Source of the DNA: Pithys albifrons albifrons | Lineage: Eukaryota > Chordata > Aves > Passeriformes > Thamnophilidae | Length of the DNA: 64,000 nt | Reading direction: 5' to 3' | Assembly (NCBI RefSeq): GCF_047495875.1 | Contig: NC_092497.1 | Location: forward strand, 62,149,977 to 62,213,976 | Shown here: in pieces, positions 12,180 through 23,959 of the stretch | Layout: the number at the start of each line of letters is the position of its first letter | Position numbering within the stretch: the first letter of the stretch is position 1 | Notes under the pieces: model-generated | Seen by the model: only the letters and a program-made list of their open reading frames with translations | What the model was told of the DNA's origin: nothing | Database searches by the model: none | Position numbers and translations under genes: made by a program

Positions 12180-13115
12180 GAAAACACAAATTATTTTTTA
12201 CAACAGTGTAATCAAGTTTAAGTTATGACTTTATAAGGATTTAACTCCTGGCATTTGAAAATCCTTTTATCATTACTAACCTGCTTGTTTTTCTTGTAAG
12301 CCCAGCTTATCTTTGCCCTTGAGGCAATCAAGACCCTTTTTTATTCTCTTACCCTCCCCTCCCGCCCGAGTTGATTTCTTTTGTTACTGTTGTGGTGCAT
12401 CTTCAAAATGCTCATTGCTCTGACAGGGTGAAACAGTTGGCGGCTGCTGCTGCTGCAATCCGCATGAAAGAGGATTTTGTGTTGCTGTTGATGTTTTTGC
12501 ATCACCAGCAGATGTAAAGGAAGCTGCATTCACAAAACACTTTAAGCTACATAATGGCTCTTGAAAGCCAAAGGAGGGTGAGGAAGGGAATGCACTCTGA
12601 GTGCTCTGGAAGGGTACATGGTGTCTCTGCCAAATGTCATGCTGCAGACAGGTGCCAGCTGAGGGAAGGTCCAAGGAGTGGATGCCTGTGGGACACACGC
12701 TGATAGTGCTGGTTGCTCTCCACACACTGCTGTGGTCCAGCTGTAGAGGGTGCAGCAGCAGGACTGAGTCCATTAGGCCACTCAGAGTGTCTGTCAGTCC
12801 CATCTAATCCTCCTCCTGGTGGTGCTGGTGGTGCTGAAAAGAGGTCAAACCCCTTTTTCTCTTGTCTGGGGCAGAAATGGGTAAAAGAGAATAGGCTACA
12901 GTTTTTCCCTCTGTGAATTGCTGTCTTGCTCTGTACACTTCATGGAAGAGAGCTATGACTTATTTCAAATCACAGTCCTTGAAATGGAAGAGATAGTATT
13001 TTTCCATGATGGCTTTTGCCTTAATTCTTTCTTTTTCACTTGAAGATTCTGCTTTATATGGACAGTCAGATGTTTCACTATCTGGGTAATGATGGGAAGA
13101 GAGAATGATACAGGA
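12180..13115. other. non-genic sequence with a GCTGCT-rich segment
   Basis: Around 12425-12540, sequence containing ggcggctgctgctgctgcaatccgc is locally richer in GC and CpG. A minus-strand frame is open for 139 codons (12384-12803), and the plus strand has an acceptor-like ctctgacag at about 12427 followed by about 30 open codons with six alanines. Neither is recognisable. Both overlap the same CTG-repeat-like stretch, so a chance origin is likely. Confidence 0.3.
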
Positions 13116-13122
13116 CTCTTAC

Positions 13123-13201
13123 CTGTGGGGTTATTTCTCTGAATTTAGTGCAAAGCAGAGCTCTCTTTAAGATTCTGTTCTTGTACAAGGTTTCCTTCAC
13201 A
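13123..13201 (-). other. candidate exon (79 nt), minus strand
   Basis: On the minus strand the acceptor reads cctgagttcttcag and the donor reads ccacag|gtaagagtcc, both good matches to consensus. One frame is open throughout and reads VKETLYKNRILKRALLCTKF and onward to the donor (26 codons, phase 1 at the start, 0 at the end); the other two stop. The peptide is not recognised. Short internal intervals like this arise often by chance, so only transcript data would establish it. Confidence 0.18.
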
Positions 13202-13617
13202 CTGAAGAACTCAGGAGTCAGAGCAAATTGTGCTTAATGGGACAGGTTTTCCTATACTTTGTATAGATGTGTAAGCTCTCCTCTAGAGTGTTTCAGCTAT
13301 ACTGTGAAATAAGTCTTTCCTTCTTTCTGAGTCAAGACTGACCAAACTTGCAGGTCTAAAAAGTAGTTTTAAAAACAAAATGGGACAGTATGTGATACTT
13401 TGTACAAGGTTGGTTTTCAGGATCCACAAAGAGCTTTGCTTCTGCACATGTTGAAGTCAGTCTTCCCTTGTGTGGATACTCTGGCCTGGTTTGAGAAATT
13501 CATTTGGTGCAAAGTACTTTTTATTTGCAAAAGACCCTCAGCTCTTTCCCTTGATGCCAGCTCTTTATTCTTTACTTTACTCTTACATCCTTCTCCTCTT
13601 CTTGTCTCGTTTACAAC

Positions 13618-13909
13618 TCCTTTTCCCTTTCCCCATTTCCCTTTCCCCTTTCCCTTTTCCTCTTCCCCTTCCCCTTCCCCTTCCCCTTCCCCTTCCCTTT
13701 CCCCTTCCCCTTCCCCTTCCCTTTCCCCTTCCCTTTCCCCTTTCCCCTTCCCCTTCCCCTTCCCCTAGCCCTTCCCCTTCCCCTTCCCTTTCCCCTTCCC
13801 CTTCCCTTTCCCCTTCCCTTTCCCCTTTCCCCTTTCCCTTTTCCCCTTTCCCCTTTCCCCTTTCCCCTTTCCCCTTTCCTTTTCCCCTTTCCCTTTCCCT
13901 TTTTCTTTC
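13618..13909. repeat. polypyrimidine minisatellite (CCCCTT)n/(CCCCTTT)n
   Basis: About 290 bp of pure C/T on the plus strand, broken only by one 'ctag' near 13766. The first two thirds are mainly hexamer ccccтt-type units (cccctt) and the last third mainly ccccttt/cccctttcc units. Any open frames through it (Pro/Ser/Phe/Leu on plus, Gly/Lys/Arg on minus) are artefacts of the repeat. Such mirror-symmetric homopurine-homopyrimidine DNA can adopt triplex (H-DNA) structure. Confidence 0.95.
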
Positions 13910-14091
13910 TCAGATATTTCAATAATCAATAGATAAAACCCAGAGATTTTCTTGTAGGCATTGTGTAAGATATTCTCCTAGAAAAAACAGGGCCTGTTTC
14001 AGAACCTGGAAATGGACCCTCTCCATTTTGTGGACAGTGGGGAACCTGCTGGTGTAACAGGTGCTTCCTATTTCTCATTATATATTGCATT

Positions 14092-14108
14092 CCCCCCCCA
14101 CCCCCCCA
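14092..14108. repeat. poly-C tract
   Basis: cccccccaccccccc: two runs of at least seven C separated by one A. Prone to sequencing and replication slippage. Confidence 0.8.
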
Positions 14109-14238
14109 GGTGAATTTTGAATTTCTCTTCTTGAATGAAGCTCTTCTTGCATTTGTTCTTTGAATCCAATCCACCATCAATGAATACCAGATTAATGGCA
14201 CAGAAATCAATAGTGCCATGGTGATTTAAAAGAGCTGG

Positions 14239-14631
14239 TGTCGTGGTTTTTCTGGATTAGAATTAAATTTTTCTTATTGTCTGGTACAGTGTTGATTTTA
14301 GATTTCATGTGAAAATAATGTTGCTAAAAGACTAATGTTTTGGTTGTTACTAAGAAGTGTTCACTTTAAATCACAGTATTTTCATTGTCCCATGCTCTGC
14401 CAGTACACAAAAAGCTGGGAGGAAGCATGGCCAGGAGCACTGACCTGAACTAGCAATGGGGATAGTCCATACCACAGAATGTTGTGACCAGTATATGAAC
14501 TGGGGAAGTTGGCCAGGAGCCTCTGATACCTGCTTGGGGACAGTCTAGGCTTTGGTGGTGAGCAATTGTGTTGTGCATAATTTTTTTCTCTTAGGTTTTG
14601 CTTGTCCCCTCTCCCCCTATTGTTGTTTTTT

Positions 14632-14695
<64 letters not shown>

Positions 14696-14854
14696 CTATT
14701 ACTATTTTTTATCCCCCCCCCCCCTCCCCATTATTAAACTGTTATCTCAATCCATGCACTGTTTGTAGTTTTTTTTCTGAATTCTCTTCCTACCAGGGCA
14801 GGGAGCAGGAAGTGAGTGAGCAGCTTCATTGCTGGCTGGAATTAAACCCTGACA
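14239..14854 (+). mobile_element. solo LTR, avian ERVL-type
   Basis: A full-length solo LTR in plus orientation. It starts tgtcgtggttttt and ends taaaccctgaca, and has the internal landmarks of this common bird LTR family: 'tctggtacagtgttgattttag', 'gaccagtatatgaactgggg' (degenerate TATA region), 'ggtggtgagcaattgtgttgtgca', an AT/ATC-rich tract, 'ttattaaactgttatctcaatcc' (polyadenylation region) and 'gaagtgagtgagcagcttcattgctggctgg'. No internal retroviral region flanks it, so LTR-LTR recombination probably removed the body. I could not find a convincing target-site duplication (left flank gctgg, right flank tggga). Confidence 0.85.
14632..14694. repeat. (ATC)21 microsatellite inside the LTR
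   Basis: Twenty-one perfect ATC units, immediately followed by an interrupted actattactatt remnant and then a poly-C run at about 14714-14726. The position corresponds to the AT-rich tract that sits between 'gtgcat...' and 'ttattaaactg' in related LTRs, so the array most likely grew from sequence already in the LTR. The apparent poly-Met, poly-Ser and poly-Ile open frames here are artefacts. Confidence 0.95.
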
Positions 14855-14859
14855 TGGGA

Positions 14860-17800
14860 TTTAAGATGAATGTCATCTGTGATTTTTCCGCATGGTAATG
14901 TATACAATCCATATAATGTGCTCCTAGAGAGGCTTTTTCACTTTCTGCTCTTCACCTTCTAACCTTGCTGTGCTGACTCATATCTCACCTATGGGTCTTG
15001 TATATGATATATTATAATGTGTGGTGCAGGGTTTGTACTGATTCACTATATTTGGCTTAGAGAAAGAGTGTATGTTTGATTGGAACTGTTTTTCATTTAT
15101 TCTTTAAGTTTAATTTGATTTCAAGCTTTAAAGAGCAGAGACAGAGGGCTCTGTTCTGCTCTTGAATATAGGAGTAGTTCCTTTATGTATGCCACTCTTT
15201 CTTTGCTGTTTCTTGAACATGGTTGAGTGTCTCTATGACAGGCTAGATCAAGGATGTAAGAGGACTGTAGACCACCTAAATATTTGAAGAAGTGAGGCTC
15301 TCTGCCTTTTAATTAGTGCCCACCACTCTGCTAGTATGTTAGTGTCTCTGTAAGTCTGAATTAATACATCCTTTCTGTGACTCTTCCAGGGTACTGAGGA
15401 GTTTTTCGCTGGCTCTGTGTACCCTTTGCCTCAGCCCCAGTAGAGATTAAAACTGGTTTAACAGTGGTCCTTTCTCCTGTAACTTGGGAAGACAACAGTT
15501 GTGTGCACAGCATATCATCACTGGTGCCAGCTGTATCACCTTCTGGCAATAAAAGCACTGGAAGAACGCCAAGCAATTTTAACTTTCAAGAAGACAAACC
15601 TGCGGCATATGGGTGGAATACAGGGCTCAGAAAGAGAGAGTTTTTTTGGCCCAAGGGGCTCTGTCCTATTCTTTCATAAACACATTTTTGATTTCTTACT
15701 TTAGAAATTATATATATCTGGAAGGGCCCTCGTTGCAGATGACATCTTGAAAGTGGCTGTTGAATTCCAGTAAATAATAGTAATGGAAGTTACTTGTTTG
15801 GACAAGTCCATATATGGCCAGATCTTCACTAGCAGAGATGAAGGCATGTGTTTAGGAAAAGACAAGCAAAATCTTATTTCACAGACTGATACAAGTCTTT
15901 TTTTTTTGTATTTGTGATGTACACAGTATTCTTGCCTTGTCTATCCTGATTTTGCTTTTTTCCTTAATATTTAATCAGGGAAATCTGCTTATCCAGAATA
16001 TTTTATTATGAGTGGGACTCTGGAAATATGCTCTGCATCTCAGCTTTACAAATACTGCAGAATTCCAGCTTGGATAACTGTCTTTCACCTCCTACTCAGA
16101 TATTTGCCATAAATTGAATATCATATAGCATTGGGGTCTGAATACGAAAAAATTAGCTCCCTAGTAAAGGTCTTGATTCTTTATTTTATTGAAACTAAAG
16201 CACAGGAAATATTCTGGTGAATGTTTTATGCACTATTTTGGATAAGCAATCATCTATATAGTTATGAGCAATAACTGCATCTTAAGTGACCTCCTTTAAA
16301 GCAGAGGCAGATGTGTCACAGCATCACAGGAACACACTCCCCTGGGATGTGGGAGTCTTAGCTGAAATCCTCTTTTGCCTGATTCAGCAGGGTTGGCTCC
16401 AAGGTGTCACACACCATTAGTGGCTGCCTTAAGTGGTATATGAAGAACTCTGGAAAAAAATTTTCTAAATATCTCACAGCAAGGCTGTTCTACAAGGCAT
16501 TAAACCTGCTTGCAAACTGGTTTTTCAGTCTTCGTGGAAGTGCCCTGCTGGCTACTGAGTTGTTATTATTTTACAGGAATCAACTGAATTTAGTTAATTA
16601 TGGAACTAGAAGGTTGTAAAAACAATGCAAGGAGAGTTCTGGACTGTTTCAGTAACTCGAAGGATTTGGTTTGCTTTCCATGTTAGTGCTTAACTTCAGG
16701 ATTTCAGGGTTACTCCATCCTTCTCTGATTTATAGATCTAACCTTTCACTTGAATTAAAAAATATTCCAAAATAGTTTTGTTGTTGTCATTGTTGTTGTC
16801 TCTTTTTTTTTTCCTGAAAAGAAAATATCCCAACTTTGGAAGTCAAGCAAATTGAGTAAAAAATATTTCTTTAAGTCACTTGAGAAAATTAATGTGTTCA
16901 CATAATTAAAGGTATCCACATAAGTATACATCAATGCATACTTTTTAACATATTTCACTTGTAAGAGTGAAATAGATTTACATTGTGTAGCTCCAAAAAT
17001 TTTGTTTGCATTTGCTAGGAACTTGAGCTATAAGCAACATATGTGTTGTCCTAAATAGAACAAACGTTGTTAACGTCTGTTAATGAGTTAGAAATAAGGA
17101 ATGTAATTTTTGCTGTACATCCATGTGAAAGATGAGAGAATCTGGCAAAGATAAAAATGTAATATCTCACCATCTTTTCTGTATGCCTGTCAGTTGAAGA
17201 ATTTTTAACCTTGTTGCCGTAGACAGAGAAAAGTGAAATCTTGTCAGAGTTTGTTGCCTTTTCTATATATTTTTTTCTGCCTGCAGAGACCCAGGTGACA
17301 AGAATCTTCCCTGTCCCTTCTCTGTCTGAAGTAGCTCTAAATTCAATGAAAATGAAAGGAGCACAGATATTCTTTAATCTTATAATTCATCTCTGTATAA
17401 AATTAAGAATAAACAATGAATCATTGCAGATTTTTATGAAAACAGACATTTGAGGCAAGCAAATACTTTCTAAAGTCTTCTTTGAAAATTGTGTATTGTA
17501 GGAAATACTTTTAATGAGCTGAGAAATGGCATGAAAGTAATGGTCAGGAATTCTAGTAGACTTATTTGCCACTATTTCATGCAACTTTTTTTCCCCACTT
17601 TAAATTTGGTCATTGGTTTCATATTTACTTTTGAAAGTATTCTTCTATATGTAACCTATAAATTGTCATATGGAATGTGTGTAGATGCTCCAGGAACTGC
17701 ACTTCAAAATATTGGAATCTTTTTCATTTGACAGAGAAAATGTTCCTGTATAATGTACTGGAATATCATATTGATTTCTTAATATCTTTTCCTTTTTCTT

Positions 17801-20560
17801 CTTTCTGCCCATCTCTTTTCTTTGCCATGAACCAAGCTCATCTCTGATGTCACACTGTTAAGTCAATGGAGTTATGTAACATGCTCAGCCCAATAAGTCC
17901 CTGATAACCTTATGTCCTGCTGGTATCAAGCTCTTCATTGGTTTCTTGTGATGTCTCTATTGAGCTAATTGCCAGGCTGGACCACCTGTGAAAAGGATGC
18001 ATTGCACTCAGATATATGTTAGAATGGCACTTTAGGGCTGATGGAATTTGTTTGTGCTCTGGTGTTTGGTATATTGGTTGCTGCTATCCTTAGAACTGAG
18101 GAGTAAAAATATTTATTGAGAGTGAGATTTGAAGTTGACCAAAATAGCACAGCAGGTCAGGACAGGATTGTTTCTGATTAGGAGACCAAGGCCAGGTTTG
18201 TGTAGGCAGGCTGTTGCTGAAGTGGATTTGAAATAAGACATTTCTGAACATTAACAGAAAGTGAAGCCTCTCATGGGAGAAAAAGCACTCCTTTCTTTCA
18301 GGTTACTTTGATTCACCAAGTCAGTTCTCATCACAATGTTGAAGCCTTAAAGGACTCTAAAAGAAGATTTCTCACAGAGTCTTTCTCTAGCTATCTCACC
18401 ATTTTCAGAGCAAAATCTGTAAAGAATGGTAGAACACCAGTAAAAGGAAAAACTGGTGTAGAGAGTATAACTATAATTAATTTCAGTGAGGCCAAATTTG
18501 TGGTTTGGTTTTTTATTTTTTTGTGAACCACAGTTTCATTCAGCTAAAAACCCCAAACCAAACATTTAGCCAGCTGCATCCTTATCTTTTGTTGTAGTTA
18601 CTTGGCATTTCTGAGAGCTTTTTTGGGAGGATATGTTGAGACTGGGTGGAGAGGGAGTTTCAGATGCAACTCCCAACAAGGTGAGATGAAAGTGAATTTT
18701 CCTTGTTACAGGGAATTGCTCAGGAGAGTTTCTTTTTGTACAGTTTTACTCTACTGATTCTCTTGAAAACTGTCCTTGCAGACCTGAATTTGTGCTTAAG
18801 GGATGTCAGCAGAAAGCTGTGTCTTCTGCCAGCTTTGAGAGTGATGGATGTAAGACAGCAGAATGAGCTGACAAAAGGGAGCAGGAAGGGACACACTGTA
18901 CCTGAGACAGGGATAATAACAATAAGAAAGGGATCTATACCTATATTGTGATCACATGAAATTACCACCTAGAGTCTTTCTGGACTGTAGCAATATGGCA
19001 CTTTGATAAGAGATACTTACTCTCTTTTATTTTTTTTTTCAGTTAATTTTATGCTGGAAGGTGAGCACTTTTAACCCTTTTTATGCAGATAGATTAACTG
19101 GCAATCACATAAGAAAGTCACTCATTTAGGTTCAAATAAAATAATCCTAATCAGTCTAAATCCTAGTGGTGTAGAGATTATTCCTAAAGCATTAGTTTAC
19201 CTAGAAGAATTGGTGAAATGTGTTTGTGCACTTTAGGAGTGAAAATGAGTGGATCATCTTCTGCAACAGAACTCCCTAGGAGGAACTGAAAAGTCTTTGA
19301 ACCATTTTCTGTATCACTTCAAGGAGCTATTATACTAACTCAGCATCTTGAGAACGTTTTCATTAGAGCTTGTGGAGTTTAAGCACCAAGTGTACCTAAG
19401 CCATAATGGCTCTGCAGTGAGTATGAGAGACCGACTTTATGCCATGTTTACCACTAGCACAGGGCCACGGAGGTCAGTGGAGCTGATGAAAATTACACTT
19501 GCTAAAAAATACGGCTTCATTCTTCAACATATTTTTTTTACTCACTTACTTATAGCATACAGCGCAAAGTATTTTTATGTCATCGGAGTTTAAAGAGAGG
19601 GACTAGTCACTCTGAGGACTCGGGAAGCCTTGGCAGAGCTGTGAGAAATTCCCAGCATCCATTCACTTTGAGTCCCACACCTCACTGTTACAAAGACTGC
19701 ACTACACAGTATGAGCTGTTGTTTCTTTCTAGAGATCTTCCTGTTTTCTCTATGTATATTGCATAAGTCTGATGCATGGCAATTTCATCTATTTCCCTCC
19801 AAGAGTGTCCATGTAAGGGAATCTCCCCATCCAGAATATGGATATGTTGGACCAAAGCCATTAACTCCTGATCTTAAGGCAAGAATTTATAGATTTGCAA
19901 GTACATGCTTGATGAAGTAATACTGTGGGAAATGCAGGCATGAGTCACTTGTAAGAACATGCCACTTGTAAGACGGAATATATGGAACAAAGTATGTGCT
20001 AGATTATTGTAATACTCCATGAAAAACCTGTGTAAAGAAAGGGTTAATTTGCATGGACCTTGTAACATTCAGTGGGTGATGCTTTTATTTTCCTTTTCCC
20101 CCACAAAAAGACCTGTTTTTCACCTCATATCTTGAGTTCTCCAGGATTGTAATTTGGTGCCTCAAGGACTATGTTGTTTACTGTACTTCAATGGTTTTCC
20201 ATAACACTCCATAAACATTCTGTTCGAGCACAACTTCTGCAATCTGCATCTATTTAAAGACTAAGTATTTTTAGAAAATACTTCTTTAGTTGTTGAAGGC
20301 TATGTGTTTTTGAAGATCTGGCTCTTTCCCAGACTGCTATTTGAAGCAATTCTTCTGTCTTCTTAAATGCAGTATGAATTCTGGACTTTGACTGTCCTTG
20401 GGATAAAATTCTAACTTCATGAATATGTTGTACATGATGTGATGGCTTTCATATATTGCCATCATGGCCAAAATCCTACTGTGTGTGGCACTGTTTGAAT
20501 ACATGGGAGAAGCTATAAACATAGAACACAAGAGGGATTTTTGATATTACGTGTTAAAAT
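14860..20560. other. non-genic unique sequence
   Basis: About 5.7 kb of AT-rich sequence without recognised genes or mobile elements. Two exon-like signals are notable: an 18-nt microexon-like interval at 19043-19060 (listed), and an acceptor ctcctttctttcag at 18301 followed by an open frame (start VTLIHQVSSHHNVEALKDSK) that runs past a weak gtagaac donor near 18429. Neither connects to other candidates by phase. Confidence 0.45.
19043..19060 (+). other. microexon-like interval (18 nt)
   Basis: An 18-nt segment, ttaattttatgctggaag, lies between a near-ideal acceptor (tctcttttattttttttttcag) and a strong donor (aag|gtgagc). Its length is a multiple of three and one phase has no stop (LILCWK). 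Neuronal microexons have this layout, but T-rich tracts next to ag dinucleotides are common in AT-rich DNA, so chance is a serious alternative. Confidence 0.15.
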
Positions 20561-20572
20561 AGACTGATGCCA

Positions 20573-21028
20573 TGAGTGACCCCCCCATCCCCCAAAGCAG
20601 GACTCAGCCACATTAGTGTAGGGTCAGATAAAAAGTAAAGTTCCTTTAATATCACAAGCCTATGGCCCTCAGGAATACATGATGACATGCATGTACCCCA
20701 GTTCTTGTTTCCATAGCTTTTATAATATGATCCCTCCAATCATTGCTTTACACATTTCTCAGTCCAGCCCTGGTTCCACCCCTGGTCCAACCCCCCTGGA
20801 ATTGAGGCTGGGGTCGTCAAGACCCTCTGTCTTCATCCATCTCCTCTTCTTCAGCACATAAAGACCTTTTGGAGTTTTTCCAATGTTCTGAGTTCTGGGT
20901 CACTCTGACCTGTGTTTATGTTTCGTTCTGTAGGCCTTTCTGATAGTCGTCCAATCTTGTACCTTGAAAAAGAGACTAAACAACTAAGAGAATTTGAGCT
21001 ACTGATAAATGCTGAGGGTTAGGATACA
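20573..21028 (-). mobile_element. probable solo LTR, minus strand
   Basis: Read on the minus strand the segment starts tgtatcctaaccctcagc and ends near ggtcactca. A TATA box (attataaaag, 20718-20727) lies about 75 bp before an attaaa polyadenylation signal (20645-20650), the spacing expected of an LTR U3-R region. The family is not the ERVL-type seen elsewhere in the window. No target-site duplication or internal region found, so boundaries are approximate. Confidence 0.45.
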
Positions 21029-21029
21029 T

Positions 21030-21850
21030 AAACAATGAACTTAGGCTGCCAGAATATTAGCATGTTAATTCTACATTTGCTACAGTTACTGTGTTCCTAA
21101 AATCTACAAAATGTGAAAATCAAAAATCAAAAGCCCCTTTGGCATCAAAACACATATGCCTGATAATGTCAACTTCAGGCAGGTACTGTTCCCTTTAATA
21201 AACACTGAAAATTCAGTAATTTTCTAGGACCAGTTAGTATTTTGCTGAATGAAAGCAGGTATCTAAATATCTGTGGTATTGAATTGCTCCTGAGAATATG
21301 ATGGCTTAATTGAAAGTATCAGAATGTGTAATTCTGCTAAGGTACTTTATGTTTCAAATCAGAGTATTCAGGGACAGGTATCAGATATAACGAAGAATGG
21401 AGGTATCCACAAATTGGATAAACCTTACTTACAGATTTCAACAAGTAAATGACTGAATTTTTTGTTTCTGAGTTGAAAAAAGGCTGATCATTTCTCTCTG
21501 AATTTAGTCTCTCTGCCAATGACTGCCAGAATAAGGGACAACCCATGCTACTAATCCCTGTTTGAAGATCAGGAATACAGCTTTTACTTGGGCAAGCATC
21601 TGAAGAAAGATGACATTCCATATCTTATATATTAACAATATTGATACTTGGTTTTGAGCATCTGGTGGTTTTACAGAAGTACAGTTCTGCTTTCTATAGT
21701 TTTACAGAACGTAACAATAACATGGCTATGCCTGCTTTTGAAGAGATTTCTAAGAAAGTTACAGGAGTGGAGTTACCTCCAGCCTTTGCACCCTTGCAGG
21801 GTGATGCTTTCAGCTGCTCCCTGATTCTATAATATTAGACATGCAGGATC
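21030..21850. other. non-genic unique sequence
   Basis: AT-rich spacer between two LTRs; nothing recognised. Confidence 0.4.
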
Positions 21851-21854
21851 TCCA

Positions 21855-22396
21855 TGCTGGTTTTGTATGGAGTGGAGTTAATTTTCTTCACAGTGTCTGG
21901 TATAAGGGCTGTGTTTTGGATTTGTGCTGAACACTGTGTTGATAACACAGGATGTTTTTGTTGCTGCTGAGCAGTGCTTATACAGAGCCAAGGTCTTTTC
22001 TGTTCCTTACACTGTCCTGCCAGCTGCAGAATGGGGGTACAGAAGGAGTTGGTGACGGGACAAAGCTGGGACAACTGACCCCAACTTAGCAAAGGAATGT
22101 TCCAGATGGCATCAAGCTCAGTGTATAGGGCCGGGACAGAAGAGGGAAGGGGGTTACATTCAGAGCTGCAGCCTTCATGTTCCCAAGTGACTGCTACCTG
22201 GAGCCCATAGAATGTGGTGAATGAATCCCTCTTCTTGCCTTGCTTGGGCACACAAGTTTTGCTTTACCTATTAAAATGTTTTAGTCTCAGTCCTCAACTT
22301 TTCTTGCTTTTACCCTTCTGTTCTCTCCCTCATCCCACTGGCATGGAGGGAACGAGTGGAGTGGGGGCTGACTTGTCATGTGGGATGAAACCAGAC
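21855..22396 (+). mobile_element. solo LTR, avian ERVL-type (diverged)
   Basis: Plus-strand LTR of the same broad family as the one at 14.2 kb. Landmarks in order: 'ggagttaattttcttcacag', 'gggctgtgttttggatttgtg', 'gtgttgataacacaggatg', 'gctgctgagcagtgcttatac', 'gggacaactgaccccaac', 'cctattaaaatgttttagtctc', 'tctctccctcatcccactgg', then an end at 'gaaaccagaca'. The TATA region (agtgtataggg) is degraded. No internal retroviral sequence adjoins it. An acceptor-like 'cttgctgtcctgcag' just downstream (22460) is probably unrelated. Confidence 0.85.
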
Positions 22397-22889
22397 AGTC
22401 TCTGAACTTGCCCCTCAGGCAGTACAAAGCTTAATAAATCTCTTCTTGCTGTCCTGCAGTACCTAAACAGATGCTCTGAAAGGCTCCAGGGCACAGTGGA
22501 AAAGATTTTCTCAGGCATCTAAAAGGAATTCTCGAGTTGCTGGAGGAAGTGGTGAGCACAAGATGCACCTGGATCTTTCTTCACAGGAGGCTTTAGTCTG
22601 GGATAAGAAGCTCAAGGACTTGGAGTGTGGAAAGAAATTTATTTTACGTCTTTTACACCTCTTTTGAAAATAGACTTGATTCCCTCAGACAGCTTTATGA
22701 TGCTATGTCAGAGCAGTCTGGGTATCATGAAATACTAAAGTGTTTATCTTCCAGGCCATTCAACACATGCAAATTTTATTATCTTCATTTTAGAGATGAG
22801 CCATAATAGGATCAAAACTAGAGAGTATTAAAAACAGGTTCTTGGTCAATCATGGTTAAGAGCCAAAAACGAGGCAGCATCCCTCAGGT

Positions 22890-22960
22890 CACAAAAAAAG
22901 CCACAAAGCAAACCAAAGCAAACCAAAGCAAGCAAGCAACCAACAAAGAAACCCAACTCA
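22890..22960. repeat. (CAAAC/CAAAG)n simple repeat
   Basis: Imperfect tandem units such as aaaccaaagc and aagcaagcaacc. Low-complexity A-rich tract. Confidence 0.7.
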
Positions 22961-23287
22961 AAGAATGTGTGTCCCCCTGAGCTGTACTATGTAATGATTC
23001 AAATCTGGGTAAAACAACAGATAGTAATATTGGAGCACAGTTGTGTGAAAAAAACCAAAACACATTTCAAGAAGAATTCCTAACATATGAATTTTTGAAG
23101 TTCTTTATTGCAGGACTGGATGCTCCCATGTAGTTACCAGTAGATGATAATGTTTTCAAGGACGTTCCGCACTGCACTTAAGGGAATGGGACGAGGATGA
23201 ATGCCAACTGTATCCAGGATATAATTTCAGTTAACAAAAGCATTTTGTGTGTAGCTTTAACAACACTAAAGTATTTGCTTTTTTCAG

Positions 23288-23390
23288 TGTTGGACATACT
23301 CCTGCTATGAACATTACCACAAAGACAGATGTTTCAAAAGAGAAAGAGCCAAACCATGCAGAAGGGTTTTTGTGTTCAGTCATCATCTGA
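23288..23390 (+). other. candidate 3'-terminal coding exon, 33 codons
   Basis: After the acceptor gtatttgcttttttcag (ends 23287), one frame runs 33 codons to a tga at 23388-23390. It begins VGHTPAMNITTKTDVSKEKE and has balanced, hydrophilic composition ending in LCSVII. The other two frames close earlier. I do not recognise it. The short C-terminal segment could be a last exon of a gene whose other exons lie outside, or chance. No polyadenylation signal close downstream is obvious. Confidence 0.17.
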
Positions 23391-23959
23391 TCATCAGGAA
23401 CTGTTTGAGATGGGCATACAGGAGGCTATTACTATTCTTTGTCTCAAGATCAGTTATTCTTTTACTTCAGTACTATAATTTATCCTCAAGGACTTTGTAT
23501 GCTTATATGCAGATAGGAACAATAGAGAGCAAGCACACTTGACACTTTCTGAGAGCTAGTGATTGAACAGAAGCTGGCTGAGAGGAGTTTTTGTTTAAGC
23601 AGTTATCAGCTTTTTAAAACAGCCAAGTTAACATTTCTGTGCACTGCTTGGATAGCTTCTGTTAGAAGCTGAAAGTGGAACATAACATAATCCATTATGG
23701 ATGGATGTTTGAGAAAAGAGTTGTTCTCAGCACAGTATACTTTGTACTTAGCAATCATAGGAGGTGACTACATTCAGCAGGAGGACTGACATTGCAGAAG
23801 GCAGGCACTGAACCTGTGGCAGCAAAGCAGAAGTATTAACTGAAAGGCATCACATTAACCTTGTTTCGATGGGCAGAAAAGATAAGGTCAGACAGCACAA
23901 AATGACAAGTGAGAAGGAATCAGAAGTGGGCCTAGGTTCAAACAATAGAATGGAAGATA

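Larger units (their letters stand above)
22400..23955. other. non-genic sequence with a CAAA-rich tract
   Basis: Mostly unique AT-rich sequence. A simple tract of aaaccaaagc/aagcaagc units lies at about 22890-22960. One exon-like interval at 23288-23390 is listed separately. Confidence 0.4.

Noticed and set aside
12384..12803. 139-codon minus-strand frame as a gene
   Set aside because: Stop immediately upstream of the ATG, glutamine run caused by a CTG-like repeat, overlapping open frames on the other strand and no recognisable motif.
13618..13909. CRISPR-like tandem array
   Set aside because: Units are 6-9 bp with no spacers; it is a simple-sequence minisatellite in vertebrate DNA.
13400..13925. 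Open frames of 100-150 codons rich in Pro/Ser/Phe or Gly/Lys/Arg
   Set aside because: They are produced by the polypyrimidine tract, which lacks stop codons in all frames.
14382..14737. Open frames with poly-Met, poly-Ser or poly-Ile runs
   Set aside because: They are the three translations of the (ATC)21 microsatellite in the LTR, not genes.
20573..21028. Target-site duplications around the LTR-like units
   Set aside because: Flanking 4-6 bp were compared for each unit. Only 61325-62049 gives a near match (atcac/accac); the others do not match.
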